A stretch of 41,120 bases of DNA from Chloroflexota bacterium (GCA_005879945.1 VBHX01000082.1:1-41120), one strand, 5' to 3'. Numbered from the stretch's first letter, positions 1 through 8,871 are shown. Notes: generated by a model from the sequence alone, not told the origin. A program made the numbers and translations.

Positions 1-537
1 GTCTGACATCAGGCTGATGTGGAGCCGGCGTCGCAGGTGGTTCTCTTCGGCTTCATTGAAGAAACCATCGGGATCGGCGGCATGCCGCGCGACGCGACAG
101 AGCATGCGCAGGTGGAAAACCGAGAACTGGCACGCGTAGCCGAGCATCTCGCCCTCGTCGAAGAGATCCTTCTTCTCGCCCAGCTGCTCACGCAGGTGAC
201 ACAGGAGAGAGGCGGATTGGTAGCCGATTTCGCCTGAGCTCAACGCGGCTGCGACCTTGGGCAGTGACTCGAGTTGGGTGCCAACGCAAAGCCGGTCGGC
301 TGCCGATGTCACCGACATCCCGCAGGTCCGGCTGATCCAGGAGACCACTGATGGGGCGCCGTCGACAAGGTAGTCACCTGACTGCTGGGCATCCTTGACC
401 TCAACCGCAAGCTCGCACTCGAGCGCGTCGATGACCGCTCGTAGGCGTTTGGGATCGACGCGCCGGTCGTGGCGACCCTGAAACTCGCGAAGATCGGCCT
501 CTAGTTTCGAGAGGGCTGTGCCCCCCTCCCTCAACAT
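1..537 (-). CDS. DUF222/HNH endonuclease-type protein, N-terminal part (cut by window edge)
   Basis: The frame opens at ATG 537 and runs for 179 codons without a stop to base 1, so the C-terminal half, including any HNH motif, lies outside the window. The protein starts MLREGGTALSKLEAD and is clearly homologous over its whole visible length to the complete 399-residue protein at 27471-28670. It matches the DUF222 region of 13E12-repeat proteins, which usually end in an HNH nuclease domain. No signal peptide or membrane segment is visible. Family members are multicopy in high-GC bacteria and their role is poorly known. Identity to the second copy is strongly uneven: the first 87 bases of the window are identical to 28134-28220, while the 5' end of the gene has diverged. 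The family call is firm; the function is not. Confidence 0.8.
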   Translation of the reverse strand, partial: MLREGGTALSKLEADLREFQGRHDRRVDPKRLRAVIDALECELAVEVKDAQQSGDYLVDGAPSVVSWISRTCGMSVTSAADRLCVGTQLESLPKVAAALSSGEIGYQSASLLCHLREQLGEKKDLFDEGEMLGYACQFSVFHLRMLCRVARHAADPDGFFNEAEENHLRRRLHISLMSD

Positions 538-662
538 GAGACAAGACTACCAAACATCTGTTCGGCGGGCAATAACGTTAACACCCAAGCAACCTCTTGG
601 CTGCCTTAATCGCGCCGCCGGCTCAATCTTCGCAGCCGTAGTCTGAAACGGCGATTAGGTCT

Positions 663-953
663 CTAGACCGGCTTGTCCTCGAGGCCGAGGCCGAACATCG
701 CCTCCAGGTCGTGGGCCGAGAACTGCTGGAAGGCGACCATGGTCTGGGTGCGTTCGATGCCTTCGAGCTTCGTGAGCCGCCGTGTCACGACCTCGGCCAA
801 CTCGTCATGCTCTCTCACCCTGACGATGGCGACGAAGTCCCACTCGCCCGTGACCGTGTAGACCTCAGCCACACCGGGAACATCGGCGAGCTGCGGACCG
901 AGATCCGTCAGCGCGTCGCGTGTCGACTTGACCAGGATCACGGCTGTGAGCAT
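663..953 (-). CDS. Stand-alone Lrp/AsnC-type ligand-binding (RAM) domain protein
   Basis: This 96-residue protein has the beta-alpha-beta-beta-alpha-beta pattern of the Lrp/AsnC effector domain: MLTAVILVKST, then GVAEVYTVTGEWDFVAIVRV, then a C-terminal strand TQTMVAFQQFS. The helix-turn-helix that precedes this domain in full regulators is absent, and there is no room for it upstream, because the DinB-like gene ends at 957. Stand-alone RAM proteins form decamer-like rings and bind amino acids or other small ligands, probably modulating a partner. It lies 4 bases after the DinB-like gene, so the two are probably cotranscribed. The domain call is secure; ligand and partner are unknown. Confidence 0.85.
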   Translation of the reverse strand: MLTAVILVKSTRDALTDLGPQLADVPGVAEVYTVTGEWDFVAIVRVREHDELAEVVTRRLTKLEGIERTQTMVAFQQFSAHDLEAMFGLGLEDKPV

Positions 954-956
954 CGC

Positions 957-1460
957 CTATGGTCCCAGACGCACCAGGGCGCCTGTCGATTCGCCGAATG
1001 CCCAAACATCCATGTCGCCGTAATCCAGGCCGTGGTGGCCGAGAATCGTGCAGATGTGAGTCCGGTGATCGTTTCCGTGATGCAGCGCCTGGATGACCAC
1101 GACGCCGGAGTGCAGCATTACGGGTCCCTCACGCCCGGTCTTCGATTCATGCGACTCGTCCGGCGAGACGTTAGGGGCGATCTCGATCAGCCTGTCGCCA
1201 CTGCGAGTCGCATGCTCTCGGAGTGCGGCAATTCCTGGGAAGACGCTGTCGCGTTCGTTGATCTGAGGCTCCCCTCCGCCCAGACGCCTGAGGTATCGCT
1301 GCTCCGCTGCGAGTAGATGAGAGAACGTCGCGGCAATCGTTCCGTACGTCCCGGGGGCGGTCAGCTGCAGCTGCTCATCCGTGAATCCCGCGCACACATC
1401 GAGCAGGTGCAGGTTTGCCCATTTGTTGTAGCGAAACGCCTCCACCAGCAGGGGTTCCAT
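957..1460 (-). CDS. DinB-family protein (putative metal-dependent hydrolase/transferase fold)
   Basis: The 167-residue protein starts MEPLLVEAFRYNKWANLHLL, the typical first helix of the DinB/YfiT four-helix bundle. Candidate metal ligands are His48 in FSHLLAAE and the histidine cluster ALHHGNDHRTH near residue 128, the usual three-His arrangement of the family. DinB-like proteins include thiol-dependent transferases and many members of unknown reaction, so no substrate is assigned. It is divergent from ylxM, with 35 bases between the two start codons, and is followed closely by the RAM-domain gene. Confidence 0.8.
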   Translation of the reverse strand: MEPLLVEAFRYNKWANLHLLDVCAGFTDEQLQLTAPGTYGTIAATFSHLLAAEQRYLRRLGGGEPQINERDSVFPGIAALREHATRSGDRLIEIAPNVSPDESHESKTGREGPVMLHSGVVVIQALHHGNDHRTHICTILGHHGLDYGDMDVWAFGESTGALVRLGP

Positions 1461-1481
1461 CGAACGGATTCTAAGGCCAGC

Positions 1482-1496
1482 TATACTGTCAAGGTA
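1482..1496 (+). promoter_or_regulatory. Promoter -10 box giving a probably leaderless ylxM transcript
   Basis: A good -10 hexamer, TATACT, lies at 1482-1487, only 8 bases before the ylxM ATG at 1496. A transcript starting 7-9 bases after the hexamer would begin at or next to the start codon. No useful Shine-Dalgarno sequence fits between them. The -35 region (around 1459-1465) is weak. This would drive the ylxM-ffh-rpsP operon. The -10 box is seen; the leaderless start is inferred. Confidence 0.45.
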
Positions 1497-1813
1497 TGCG
1501 CCTTGACACCCTGGTGGCGAGGAGCCGCCATCTTGCCCTCTTCGAGCGCTACGGAGCGCTCCTCACCAAGCACCAGCGGGAGGTTCTCGACCTCTCGTTG
1601 CGGAGCGACTGGTCGCTCGCTGAGATCGCCGACCACCAGGGCACTTCGCGAGCAGCCGTGCACGACATCGTCAAGCGCTCGACCGAAGCGCTCGAGGAGT
1701 TCGAGCGGCGGCTCGGCCTGCTTGCCGAGGCGGGAAAGCGGCGCCGGAAGGTGGCCTCGCTGGAGCGCGAGCTGTCAAGCCTGAAGGTGCGTCTGTCGGA
1801 GTTGGAGCACTAA
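1496..1813 (+). CDS. ylxM: YlxM/p13-like helix-turn-helix protein (UPF0122)
   Basis: The 105-residue protein has a sigma-70 region 4-like helix-turn-helix: LTKHQREVLDLSLRSDWSLAEIA, then TSRAAVHDIVKRS. A C-terminal helix rich in Glu, Lys and Leu follows. This is the YlxM family, which is nearly always encoded just upstream of ffh and has been linked to SRP function in Gram-positive bacteria. Its TAA stop is immediately followed by the GTG of ffh, so translation is probably coupled. Family assignment rests on sequence and on this conserved neighbourhood. Confidence 0.85.
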   Translation: MRLDTLVARSRHLALFERYGALLTKHQREVLDLSLRSDWSLAEIADHQGTSRAAVHDIVKRSTEALEEFERRLGLLAEAGKRRRKVASLERELSSLKVRLSELEH

Positions 1814-3166
1814 GTGTTCGAGGCCCTTGGCGACCGGCTTGCGGCCGCGCTGAAGAAGATCTCGGGCCGCGGCGTACTCCGCCCCGAAGAGGTGGAGGCC
1901 GGCCTCCGCGAGGTGCGCCTCGCGCTGCTGGAGGCGGACGTCAACTTCAAAGTCGTCAAGGGGTTCGTCGACCGGGTGCGGAGCCGGCTGGTCGGGGTGG
2001 AGGTATCGCCTGGCCTGACAGCGCCGCAGCAGGTCGTCAAGGCGGTCAATGAAGAGCTCATCGAGCTGCTTGGCGGCAACTCCGAAGGCCTGCGGTACTC
2101 ACCGGCCCCCCCGACCGTGGTGATGCTCACCGGCCTGCAGGGATCGGGCAAGACCACCACGGCCGTCAAGCTCGCTCTGCTCGCGCGTCGCGACGGGCAC
2201 AGGCCGATGCTGGTCGCCCTCGACCTCAGGCGTCCGGCGGCGGTTGATCAGCTGAAGATGCTTGCGGAACGCGAGGGACTGCCGTTCCTCGCGGGCCAGG
2301 GCAGCGTCGAGGACATCGCGCGCGACGCGATCGAAGAAGCGTCCAGGCTCGGCCTGGACGTGGTGATCCTCGACACCGCCGGCCGTCTTCACGTGGACGC
2401 CGAGCTGATGCAGGAGCTCGTGCGTCTCAAGGCCGCTGTGCCGGTAACGGAAACGCTTCTCATCGCCGATGCGATGACCGGCCAGGAGGCGGTGAAGGTG
2501 GGCGAGGCGTTCGCTTCCGCGGTCGGCGTCGACGGCGTGGTTCTCACCAAGCTTGACGGCGATGCCCGTGGGGGCGCGGCATTGTCGCTGCGTCTCGCCA
2601 CCGGCCAGCAGATCCGCTTCGCCGGCACCGGTGAAAGGCCGCAAGACCTGGAGGTCTTCCACGCCGAGCGCATGGCGTCGCGCATCCTCGGTATGGGCGA
2701 CGTCCTCGGCCTCATCGAGCGCGCCGAGGAATCGATCGACCAGGAGGCCGCCAAGGAGGTCGAGAGCCATCTGCGCTCCGGCCGCCTCACATTCGACGAT
2801 TTCCTCATTCAGGTCCGGCAGCTGCGAAAGATGGGCTCCCTGGAAGGAATCCTCGACATGGTCCCTGGAGGCGCGGCGCTGAAGGGCCAGGTGAGCGGCC
2901 CCGACACCGAGCGCGAGGTGCGGCGCATGGAGGCGGTGATTCTGTCCATGACCGCGCGCGAACGGGCCCACCCCGAGATCATCGACGGTGCTCGGCGGCG
3001 CCGCATCGCCCGCGGAAGTGGGCTTCAGCCGGCGGATGTCAACCGCGTCATCAAGGCGCGGGACGCGATGCAAAAGCTCGCCAAGCAGTTTGGAGCTGGG
3101 AATCGCGGCAGCAAGGCCGGCCTGGGCCGGTTGTTTGGACAAGGAGGTACGGGTTGGTCAAGATAA
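1814..3166 (+). CDS. ffh: Signal recognition particle protein Ffh (SRP54)
   Basis: The 450-residue GTPase is the protein part of the signal recognition particle. With 4.5S RNA it binds signal sequences of nascent membrane proteins and docks with FtsY. The order is the N helical bundle, the G domain with P-loop [10 protein letters not shown] from residue 107, DTAGRLHVD (G3) and [10 protein letters not shown] (G4), and a C-terminal M domain containing [14 protein letters not shown] and the RNA-binding region [14 protein letters not shown]. Length is normal for the family. The GTG start abuts the ylxM stop. The 3' end overlaps rpsP by 13 bases, and the rpsP ribosome-binding site lies inside ffh. 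Confidence 0.97.
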   Translation: MFEALGDRLAAALKKISGRGVLRPEEVEAGLREVRLALLEADVNFKVVKGFVDRVRSRLVGVEVSPGLTAPQQVVKAVNEELIELLGGNSEGLRYSPAPPTVVMLTGLQGSGKTTTAVKLALLARRDGHRPMLVALDLRRPAAVDQLKMLAEREGLPFLAGQGSVEDIARDAIEEASRLGLDVVILDTAGRLHVDAELMQELVRLKAAVPVTETLLIADAMTGQEAVKVGEAFASAVGVDGVVLTKLDGDARGGAALSLRLATGQQIRFAGTGERPQDLEVFHAERMASRILGMGDVLGLIERAEESIDQEAAKEVESHLRSGRLTFDDFLIQVRQLRKMGSLEGILDMVPGGAALKGQVSGPDTEREVRRMEAVILSMTARERAHPEIIDGARRRRIARGSGLQPADVNRVIKARDAMQKLAKQFGAGNRGSKAGLGRLFGQGGTGWSR

Positions 3167-3426
3167 GGTTGAGGCGGATGGGGGGCAAAAAGCATCCCTT
3201 CTACCGCCTCGTGGTCGCGGACTCGCGCTCGCCGCGAGACGGCCGGTTCATCGAGCACCTCGGGTACTACGATCCGATGACAGACCCGATACAGGTGAAG
3301 ATCGACGTCGACAAAGTCGTGCGCTGGCTCCACCAGGGCGCTCAGCCGAGCGAAGCCGCCAGGAGCCTATTGAAGCGGGAGGGGATTCTTGAGCGACGCC
3401 CAGAGAAGTCGACCGATACGGCGTGA
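3154..3426 (+). CDS. rpsP: 30S ribosomal protein S16
   Basis: The 90-residue protein begins [25 protein letters not shown], the hallmark N-terminus of bS16, an assembly protein of the small subunit. The start is TTG at 3154, preceded by a strong Shine-Dalgarno AAGGAGG at 3141-3147, so it starts inside the last codons of ffh. The next gene, khpA, overlaps its 3' end by 38 bases. Its place between ffh and khpA-rimM-trmD is the classic bacterial order. Confidence 0.97.
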   Translation: MVKIRLRRMGGKKHPFYRLVVADSRSPRDGRFIEHLGYYDPMTDPIQVKIDVDKVVRWLHQGAQPSEAARSLLKREGILERRPEKSTDTA

Positions 3427-3796
3427 CCCAAGGCGGAGCGGAGGCTACAACCGAGGCTTCCGGCGCGAGGGTCCGCCTGGACCTGCAGGCCCTGGTGTGG
3501 ACTACCGGGCGCTGGTCGAATACGTAGCGCGTTCGCTGGCGGAGCAGCCGGACGAGGTCAAGGTAGAGTCCTTCGAGCGAGGCGGTGGCACTGTGGCCAT
3601 CAAAGTCAAGCTCGCGGATGCTGACGTCGGCCGCTTTATCGGCAAGGCGGGCCGCAACATAGAGGCCATCCGGACACTTGTCCGTGTCGCATCGTTGCGC
3701 GACCGCAAGCGAGTTTTCGTTGACCTAGCGAATCAGTCACTCGCGCAGTCATCTCCTCGCGAACGTCGCGACCATGGAGGAGGTTCGCCCTCATGA
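3389..3796 (+). CDS. khpA: KH-domain RNA-binding protein KhpA with an Arg/Gly-rich N-terminal tail
   Basis: Residues from about 39 onward are a compact KH domain ([21 protein letters not shown], then the GxxG loop in [13 protein letters not shown]), as in KhpA/YlqC, which binds small RNAs and usually pairs with KhpB. Typical family members are about 75-80 residues. This one is 135 because of a basic tail with repeated Arg-Gly and Arg-Arg pairs and a Gly-Pro linker. The TTG start at 3389 has a strong ribosome-binding site (GGGAGGGG at 3377-3384), which supports translation of the tail. The GTG at 3496 has none. The stop overlaps the rimM ATG. Confidence 0.9.
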   Translation: MSDAQRSRPIRRDPRRSGGYNRGFRREGPPGPAGPGVDYRALVEYVARSLAEQPDEVKVESFERGGGTVAIKVKLADADVGRFIGKAGRNIEAIRTLVRVASLRDRKRVFVDLANQSLAQSSPRERRDHGGGSPS

Positions 3797-4284
3797 TCCG
3801 AGTCGGCCAGGTGATCGGAGCCTATGGTACCGAAGGCGCTGTGAAGGTAATCCCCTTGACAGACTTCGATGATCGATTCAGCACCGGTTCCGCGCTGCTC
3901 CTCGAAGGATGCGAGCGCCAGGTCGAATGGAGCCGGGCTGGGCAGCCTGGCCTGGTCGTCAAGCTGAAGGGCATCGAGAACCGCACCATCGCGGAGCTGC
4001 ATCGCGGCCGCTACCTCGAGGTACCCGAAGACTCAGCCCGCACGTTGGATGATGGTCACTACTATCACCACCAGGTCGTCGGGCTCGTGGTGCAGACCGG
4101 CTCGGGGCAGTCGCTCGGGACCATTGCAGAGGTCCTCGAGCGGCCCGCGAACGACGTGTGGGTGAGCCGTGAGGGCACCGTGGAGCATCTGATCCCGGCC
4201 ACGCGGGACGCCGTGCTCGAAGTCAACCTTGACGAGAAGCGCGTCGTCGTCGCCGACTGGCTCATCCAGGTCGAGGACGCTTAG
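3793..4284 (+). CDS. rimM: Ribosome maturation factor RimM
   Basis: The 163-residue protein assists 16S rRNA processing and assembly of the 30S head around S19. The N-terminal RimM barrel begins [19 protein letters not shown]. The C-terminal PRC-barrel contains DGHYYHHQVVGLVV and ends with HLIPATRDAVLEVNLDEKRV. Its ATG overlaps the khpA stop and has a strong GGAGGAGG ribosome-binding site at 3776-3783. Length is normal. It precedes trmD, its usual neighbour. Confidence 0.95.
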   Translation: MIRVGQVIGAYGTEGAVKVIPLTDFDDRFSTGSALLLEGCERQVEWSRAGQPGLVVKLKGIENRTIAELHRGRYLEVPEDSARTLDDGHYYHHQVVGLVVQTGSGQSLGTIAEVLERPANDVWVSREGTVEHLIPATRDAVLEVNLDEKRVVVADWLIQVEDA

Positions 4285-4293
4285 AGAAGCGAT

Positions 4294-4968
4294 ATGAGAT
4301 TTGACGTCGTCACGATCTTCCCCGCCATGTTCGGACCCGTGTTCGAGCACGGTGTGGTTGGTCGTGGCATCGAGCGCGGGATCATCGAGCTGCACACGCA
4401 CGACCTGCGCGACCACACCCATGATCGGCACCGCCAGGTGGACGACATGCCGTTCGGTGGCGGTCCCGGAATGGTGATCAAGCCGGAGCCGGTGTTCGAG
4501 GCGGTGGAATCGATCCGGCCCTCGAATCCTGGTCCGGTCGTGCTCATGGAGCCATGGGGCGATCGTCTCGACCAGCGCCTCGCCGCGGAGCTCGCGGCCG
4601 AGCCCGGGCTGATCGTCGTCTGCGGTCGTTACGAGGGCATCGACGATCGCGTGCGGACCGCGCTCGCGACACGCGAGATATCGATCGGCGATTACGTCCT
4701 CAGCGGCGGCGAGATTCCGGCGATGGTGCTGATCGACGCCGTGGCCCGGCTGGTGCCGGGTATCGTGGGCGATCCCGAGTCGCTGGCGCAAGACAGTTTT
4801 TCGGAAGAGCCGGCGGGCTGGCCTCAGTTCACCCGCCCGGCCGAATACCGGGGACTGACCGTCCCCGACGTGCTCCTTTCGGGCGACCACGCTCGCATCA
4901 AGCAATGGCGCCGCCGACAGGCGGCCGAGAGATCTTCCGTCCATACCAAGGAGTTGAAAAAGACATGA
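4294..4968 (+). CDS. trmD: tRNA (guanine37-N1)-methyltransferase TrmD
   Basis: The 224-residue SPOUT enzyme uses S-adenosylmethionine to methylate G37 next to the anticodon and prevents frameshifting. Visible motifs are [13 protein letters not shown] at the start, [16 protein letters not shown], and the knotted cofactor site [11 protein letters not shown] followed by [10 protein letters not shown]. Length is slightly short but complete. Its stop codon overlaps the rplS ATG (ATGA), so the two are translationally coupled. Confidence 0.96.
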   Translation: MRFDVVTIFPAMFGPVFEHGVVGRGIERGIIELHTHDLRDHTHDRHRQVDDMPFGGGPGMVIKPEPVFEAVESIRPSNPGPVVLMEPWGDRLDQRLAAELAAEPGLIVVCGRYEGIDDRVRTALATREISIGDYVLSGGEIPAMVLIDAVARLVPGIVGDPESLAQDSFSEEPAGWPQFTRPAEYRGLTVPDVLLSGDHARIKQWRRRQAAERSSVHTKELKKT

Positions 4969-5384
4969 ACGTCATCCAGCAGCTCGAGAAGGAGCAGCAA
5001 AAGGAAAAGGTGCCCGCCTTGCGCGCGGGCGACACAGTCAAGGTGCACGCCAAGGTGGTCGAGGGCACCCGCGAGCGCATCCAGGTCTTCGAGGGCACGG
5101 TCATCCGTGTCACCGGTGGAGGGCTGCGCCAGAACTTCACCGTGCGGCGCGTGACCCACGGCGTTGGCGTGGAGCGCACCTTCATGATCCACTCGCCTCG
5201 CATCGATAAGATCGATGTGCTTCGCCACGGCGATGTCCGCCAGGGCCGGCTGTACTACCTGCGAGGCAAGGTGGGCAAGGAAGCGCGCATCCGCGAGCGC
5301 AGGCGCCTGATCCGCGAGGGAGAAGGCGAGGCTGAGGCCGAGGCCGAAGCACCGGCGAACGGCGAGGAAGCAACCGAGGAGTAG
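4965..5384 (+). CDS. rplS: 50S ribosomal protein L19
   Basis: The protein is 139 residues long from the ATG at 4965, which overlaps the trmD stop and has AAGGAG at 4948-4953 upstream. The core [26 protein letters not shown] and the region [18 protein letters not shown] are diagnostic of bL19, at the subunit interface. A longer open frame starting at 4554 exists but lies inside trmD and is not real. The C-terminus has an acidic Glu/Ala tail beyond the usual end of the family. Confidence 0.96.
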   Translation: MNVIQQLEKEQQKEKVPALRAGDTVKVHAKVVEGTRERIQVFEGTVIRVTGGGLRQNFTVRRVTHGVGVERTFMIHSPRIDKIDVLRHGDVRQGRLYYLRGKVGKEARIRERRRLIREGEGEAEAEAEAPANGEEATEE

Positions 5385-5440
5385 GCCTGCTGTTAAGAGG
5401 GCTGGTGCCCGAAGCGCGGCTTGACTAGTCTCATCAAGTA

Positions 5441-6058
5441 ATGACGCGTCCGATGCTGTGGCGGTATGAGCGCATGGCCGGCTCCATGGGCTACTCGGTG
5501 GTGGCCGGAGTGGACGAGGTCGGCATGGGCCCGCTCGCGGGGCCGGTGGTGGGCGGAGCGGTTGTCCTCGAGATCGGCACCAGGATCCCGGGTCTGGATG
5601 ACTCCAAGCTGCTCACCGCAGACGAGCGCGAGCGTGTCGATGCAATCATTCGGCGCCGCGCGGTCGCGGTGTCGGTCTGCGCAGTCGACCACGCGCAGGT
5701 GGACCGGCTCGGCCTCATCCGCGCCCGGCATCTTGCGACCGCCGGCGCCGTGGCCGGGCTCAAGATTCCAGCTGAGTACCTCCTGGTCGACGCCTGGGAC
5801 GTTCCTGAGGCGCCGCTGCCGCAGATGGCGGTGGTGCGCGGCGACCGGATCTGCGCCTCGATCATGGCGGCCAGCATCGTCGCCAAGGTGGCTCGGGACC
5901 GCACGATGATCGAGTACGACCGCATGTATCCCGGCTACGGGTTCGCCGGTCACAAGGGCTACGCGACGCCGGCACACCGGGCGGCGATCCGTCGCCTTGG
6001 GCCGAGCCCCATCCATCGCACGTCGTGGTCGCCCTTTCGAGAGTTCGCCGCCAACTAG
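5441..6058 (+). CDS. rnhB: Ribonuclease HII
   Basis: The 205-residue nuclease cleaves RNA in RNA-DNA hybrids and starts ribonucleotide excision. The active-site block is VAGVDEVGMGPLAGPVVGGAV (Asp25, Glu26), followed by DDSKLLTADERE and the conserved AASIVAKVARD and GYGFAGHKGYAT segments. Length is normal. It follows rplS after 56 bases, the standard order. A TTGACT sequence at 5421-5426 could be part of a promoter, but no matching -10 box was found. Its end overlaps yraN. Confidence 0.95.
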   Translation: MTRPMLWRYERMAGSMGYSVVAGVDEVGMGPLAGPVVGGAVVLEIGTRIPGLDDSKLLTADERERVDAIIRRRAVAVSVCAVDHAQVDRLGLIRARHLATAGAVAGLKIPAEYLLVDAWDVPEAPLPQMAVVRGDRICASIMAASIVAKVARDRTMIEYDRMYPGYGFAGHKGYATPAHRAAIRRLGPSPIHRTSWSPFREFAAN

Positions 6059-6399
6059 AGCTCGGCCGAACCGGCGAGAAGGCCGCGGCCGAGCTCCTGA
6101 AGCGGCGAGGTTACGAAGTCGTGGGCGCGGGCTTCATCGCCCGCCGCGGCGAGATCGACCTCATCTGTCGCCGGGGCGGCGAGCTGGTGATTGTCGAGGT
6201 GAAGACCCGAACCAGCGCCGCTTTTGGGACTCCGGCCGAGGCGGTCGGGCCGCGCAAACGCCGGGCGCTGGCCGCCGCGGCCGCCGAGTACCGGCTGCTG
6301 TCGGGCTGGAAGGGGCAGATCCGCTATGCGGTCGTGGCGTTGGTCTTAAGGCCCGACGGCGGTTTCGACAGCGAGCTGGTCCTGGATCCGTTCGACTGA
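6025..6399 (+). CDS. yraN: UPF0102 protein YraN (putative endonuclease fold)
   Basis: The 124-residue protein carries the restriction-endonuclease-like core RRGEIDLICRRGGELVIVEVKTR, with the Glu...Asp...Glu-x-Lys pattern of the UPF0102 family. Members are linked by genome context to rnhB, comM and dprA. No specific activity is established. The GTG start at 6025 overlaps the end of rnhB by 34 bases; a start inside the rnhB end is usual for the pair. It faces the convergent ABC permease gene with 10 bases between their stops. Confidence 0.9.
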   Translation: MVALSRVRRQLELGRTGEKAAAELLKRRGYEVVGAGFIARRGEIDLICRRGGELVIVEVKTRTSAAFGTPAEAVGPRKRRALAAAAAEYRLLSGWKGQIRYAVVALVLRPDGGFDSELVLDPFD

Positions 6400-6409
6400 G
6401 AATCGAGCG

Positions 6410-8077
6410 TCAGGTCGCGGCGATGCTCGCTTCGAATGAGCGCAGACGCGAGTTGGCGATCCACATCAGGAGGACGACCAGGCCGCATCCAACCGCCAGC
6501 AGAACCACGCCTGCCAGCGCGATCAACGTGCCGATCGCCGGGCCCTGCGGGATCGGGCCAAGGGCAGCCGTACCCTCGGCGGCCTGGCCGCCCAGCACGA
6601 AGAGGGCCAGCGCGCCGATGCTGAGCAGCGCAAACCCCAGCGAGCCGCCGATCGACGCCAGCGACCCGACGAGCCCGACCGACCTCCGGTCGTCGGTGGC
6701 CTCGAAGCGAGGATCGATCGCTCCCCCCGAGACCGAGATCGACACGAAGCCGCCGGCGAGCCACACGCCAAATGCGAGCAGCTCCAGCAGCTGAAGCGGG
6801 CCGCTCTTGCTCGCCACCGCCACGGCCACGCTGAACACGAGCATTGTCGCGAGCACGGCAGGCAGGGCAATGAGCACCTTGGCTCGCAGCAGCTGCCACA
6901 TCGTCAGCGGCGCCATCCGCAGCAGCTGGAATCCTCGGCGCTCGCTCGGGATCGATGGGGTCGCCAGGGCCGAGGCCATGAACATGGAAAGAAAGGTGAG
7001 CAGGGCGACGTTCGACCAGAACCCGCTGAGCGTTCGGCCTGGCTGGCTCAGAACCACCGCGTAACCGATTGGCAGCAGGAGCGCGGGCAGCAGCCGGGTC
7101 AGGCGGCGCACGTCGCGCCTGAATCCGAGCCAGTCCTTGCGTGCGATCGCTAACGCCGGCGAGCCGGCACCGCGTGCCAGCCGTGATGCGGCCTGTCGCT
7201 GGGTTCTCCGTCGCCACACGACGGAGGTGCCGCCGAAGATGCCGAGACCCGACGGCAACGTCTGCTCGTAGAGGATCGCTGCCATCGCCATGAGGATGGC
7301 CGCTAGTGCGAGCGAAGCGGCAAGCCAGGCGATGGCGACCCCATTGCTGCCGGCGAGCAATGCGCTGAGCGCGTGGCCCGGCCAGGTTGTCGGCAGCCAA
7401 TCGATGTGCTGGGCGAATCCGGTCAGGCCTGAGAGGTCGGGGCGGCCCTTTTGGCCGAACGTCTGCCTGATGCTCAGGTTCCACGCGAGGTACAGTCCCG
7501 CGCCTGTCAGGCCGGCGACGGCCGCCGCGACGTCGCGCGCCATCCTCGCCGGCACCCACCGCAGGATGAGGCTCATCAGGATCGCCTGCAGCGACGTGAT
7601 CGTGAGAATCTCGATCGCGATCAGGACTACCGCCAGCGGGAAGTACACCGACGGCGCACCGGCCCCGACTCCCACGCCGAGGACGGCGGCAACCAGGATG
7701 CCGCTGATCAGAAGGTTGGCGCTCATTGCGCTCACGAGCCGGGCGATGAATATGTCACGCGTGCGAACCGGCGCGACGATGAGCTGCAAGAGGTCGCGGC
7801 CCACGAAGAAAGATGCGATCACGGTCGGGAAGCCGACTACAAGCATCAGCAGCGACACGCCGGTGAATCCCGCGGCAAGCAGTGGATCGACCGAGTACGC
7901 GAGAAAGCGTCCGACCGTCGCCCCGATCGTGAAGGCCGTGCCTCCGATGACTACCGCCGCGACCACAAGCGCGATCGCGATAAGCGCGAGTCGGACACGG
8001 CTGCGCTTCGCCAGGCGGTTGCGGAGAGCGGTCAGCTCCGCGAGAACGATGACGCTGAGAGCGGCCGGTTCGCTCAC
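6410..8077 (-). CDS. ABC-2-type exporter membrane protein
   Basis: The 555-residue protein has about a dozen hydrophobic segments, for example LALIAIALVVAAVVIGG, GVSLLMLVVGFPTVIASFF, and a C-terminal LIALAGVVLLAVGCGLVVLL. It has no ATPase motifs and no signal peptide. It is the membrane half of an ABC exporter whose ATPase is encoded immediately upstream with a 4-base overlap (8074-8077). The substrate cannot be read from the sequence. Two copies of this subunit, or a duplicated internal fold, would complete the channel. The fold class is secure from context; the transported compound is not assigned. Confidence 0.8.
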   Translation of the reverse strand: MSEPAALSVIVLAELTALRNRLAKRSRVRLALIAIALVVAAVVIGGTAFTIGATVGRFLAYSVDPLLAAGFTGVSLLMLVVGFPTVIASFFVGRDLLQLIVAPVRTRDIFIARLVSAMSANLLISGILVAAVLGVGVGAGAPSVYFPLAVVLIAIEILTITSLQAILMSLILRWVPARMARDVAAAVAGLTGAGLYLAWNLSIRQTFGQKGRPDLSGLTGFAQHIDWLPTTWPGHALSALLAGSNGVAIAWLAASLALAAILMAMAAILYEQTLPSGLGIFGGTSVVWRRRTQRQAASRLARGAGSPALAIARKDWLGFRRDVRRLTRLLPALLLPIGYAVVLSQPGRTLSGFWSNVALLTFLSMFMASALATPSIPSERRGFQLLRMAPLTMWQLLRAKVLIALPAVLATMLVFSVAVAVASKSGPLQLLELLAFGVWLAGGFVSISVSGGAIDPRFEATDDRRSVGLVGSLASIGGSLGFALLSIGALALFVLGGQAAEGTAALGPIPQGPAIGTLIALAGVVLLAVGCGLVVLLMWIANSRLRSFEASIAAT

Positions 8078-8871
8078 GATCCGCTCTCAAGCAGGCGCTC
8101 GATCATCTCCCGCGACTCAGGACCTGCTGTGAGCTTGAGGAACAGATCCTCGAGGTTGGCGCCCGCGCTGCCGGCCTGTACGCGCAGCTCTTCCATGCTC
8201 CCGATGGCCACGATGCGGCCGCGGTCGATGATCGCGACACGGCGGCAGAGGGCCTGCGCGACCTCCAGGATGTGAGTAGAAAGAAGAACCGTCGTGCCGC
8301 GCGCGGCGAGCTCTTCGAGCAGGTCCTTGACCAGGCGTGCCGACCGGGGGTCGAGGCCGTTGGTCGGTTCGTCCAGGAGCAGCACCGATGGCTCGCGAAT
8401 GAGAAGCGATGCAAGGCCGATCTTCTGACGCATGCCGTGGCTGTAGCCGCCGATGAGCTCGCCGTCCTTCTGGGCTAGGTCGAAGAGGTTGAGCAACCTC
8501 TCCATCCGCTCTTCGCGTTGCCGTCCGCGCGGCATGCGGTAGAGGTCGGCGACGAAATCGAGAAACTCCCGGCCGGTTAGATGCGGATGGATGAACGGCT
8601 CCTCATCGAGGTAACCGAGCCGCGCCTTAGCAGCAAGCGGGTCGGCGACGATGTCGATGCCGTCGATAAGGGCGGTACCCGACGTGGGCTTGAGCAAGCC
8701 ACACAGCATGCGCAGTGTCGTCGTCTTACCTGCGCCGTTCGCGCCCAGAAATCCGAAGACCTCGCCGCGCATCGCCTGGAAGCTGACGCCATCGACCGCC
8801 GTGACCACGCCATAGCGCTTGACCAGCTGTCGCGCCTCGACTGCCGCTGAGGTTCGGTCGAAAAGCGCCAC
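8074..8871 (-). CDS. ABC transporter ATP-binding protein
   Basis: The 265-residue ATPase has Walker A GANGAGKTT (about residues 43-51), the signature YSHGMRQKIGLA, Walker B LLLDEPTNGLD and the switch STHILE. The order and spacing fit the CcmA/NatA-type exporter ATPases. It starts at GTG 8871 and overlaps its permease gene. The likely promoter lies in the 66 bases between this start and the ligase stop at 8937. Confidence 0.93.
   Translation of the reverse strand: MALFDRTSAAVEARQLVKRYGVVTAVDGVSFQAMRGEVFGFLGANGAGKTTTLRMLCGLLKPTSGTALIDGIDIVADPLAAKARLGYLDEEPFIHPHLTGREFLDFVADLYRMPRGRQREERMERLLNLFDLAQKDGELIGGYSHGMRQKIGLASLLIREPSVLLLDEPTNGLDPRSARLVKDLLEELAARGTTVLLSTHILEVAQALCRRVAIIDRGRIVAIGSMEELRVQAGSAGANLEDLFLKLTAGPESREMIERLLESGS

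Noticed and set aside
538-662. Gene or RNA between the DUF222 gene and the RAM-domain gene
   Set aside because: I see no frame, hairpin or tRNA-like structure here beyond partial similarity to the upstream region of the second DUF222 copy.
4033-4944. Long antisense frame of 303 codons over rimM-trmD
   Set aside because: Composition is His/Arg/Asp rich with no motif, and it lies opposite two certain genes; such shadows are expected at high GC. The long antisense frames at 2099-3142 and 16686-17705 were rejected for the same reason.
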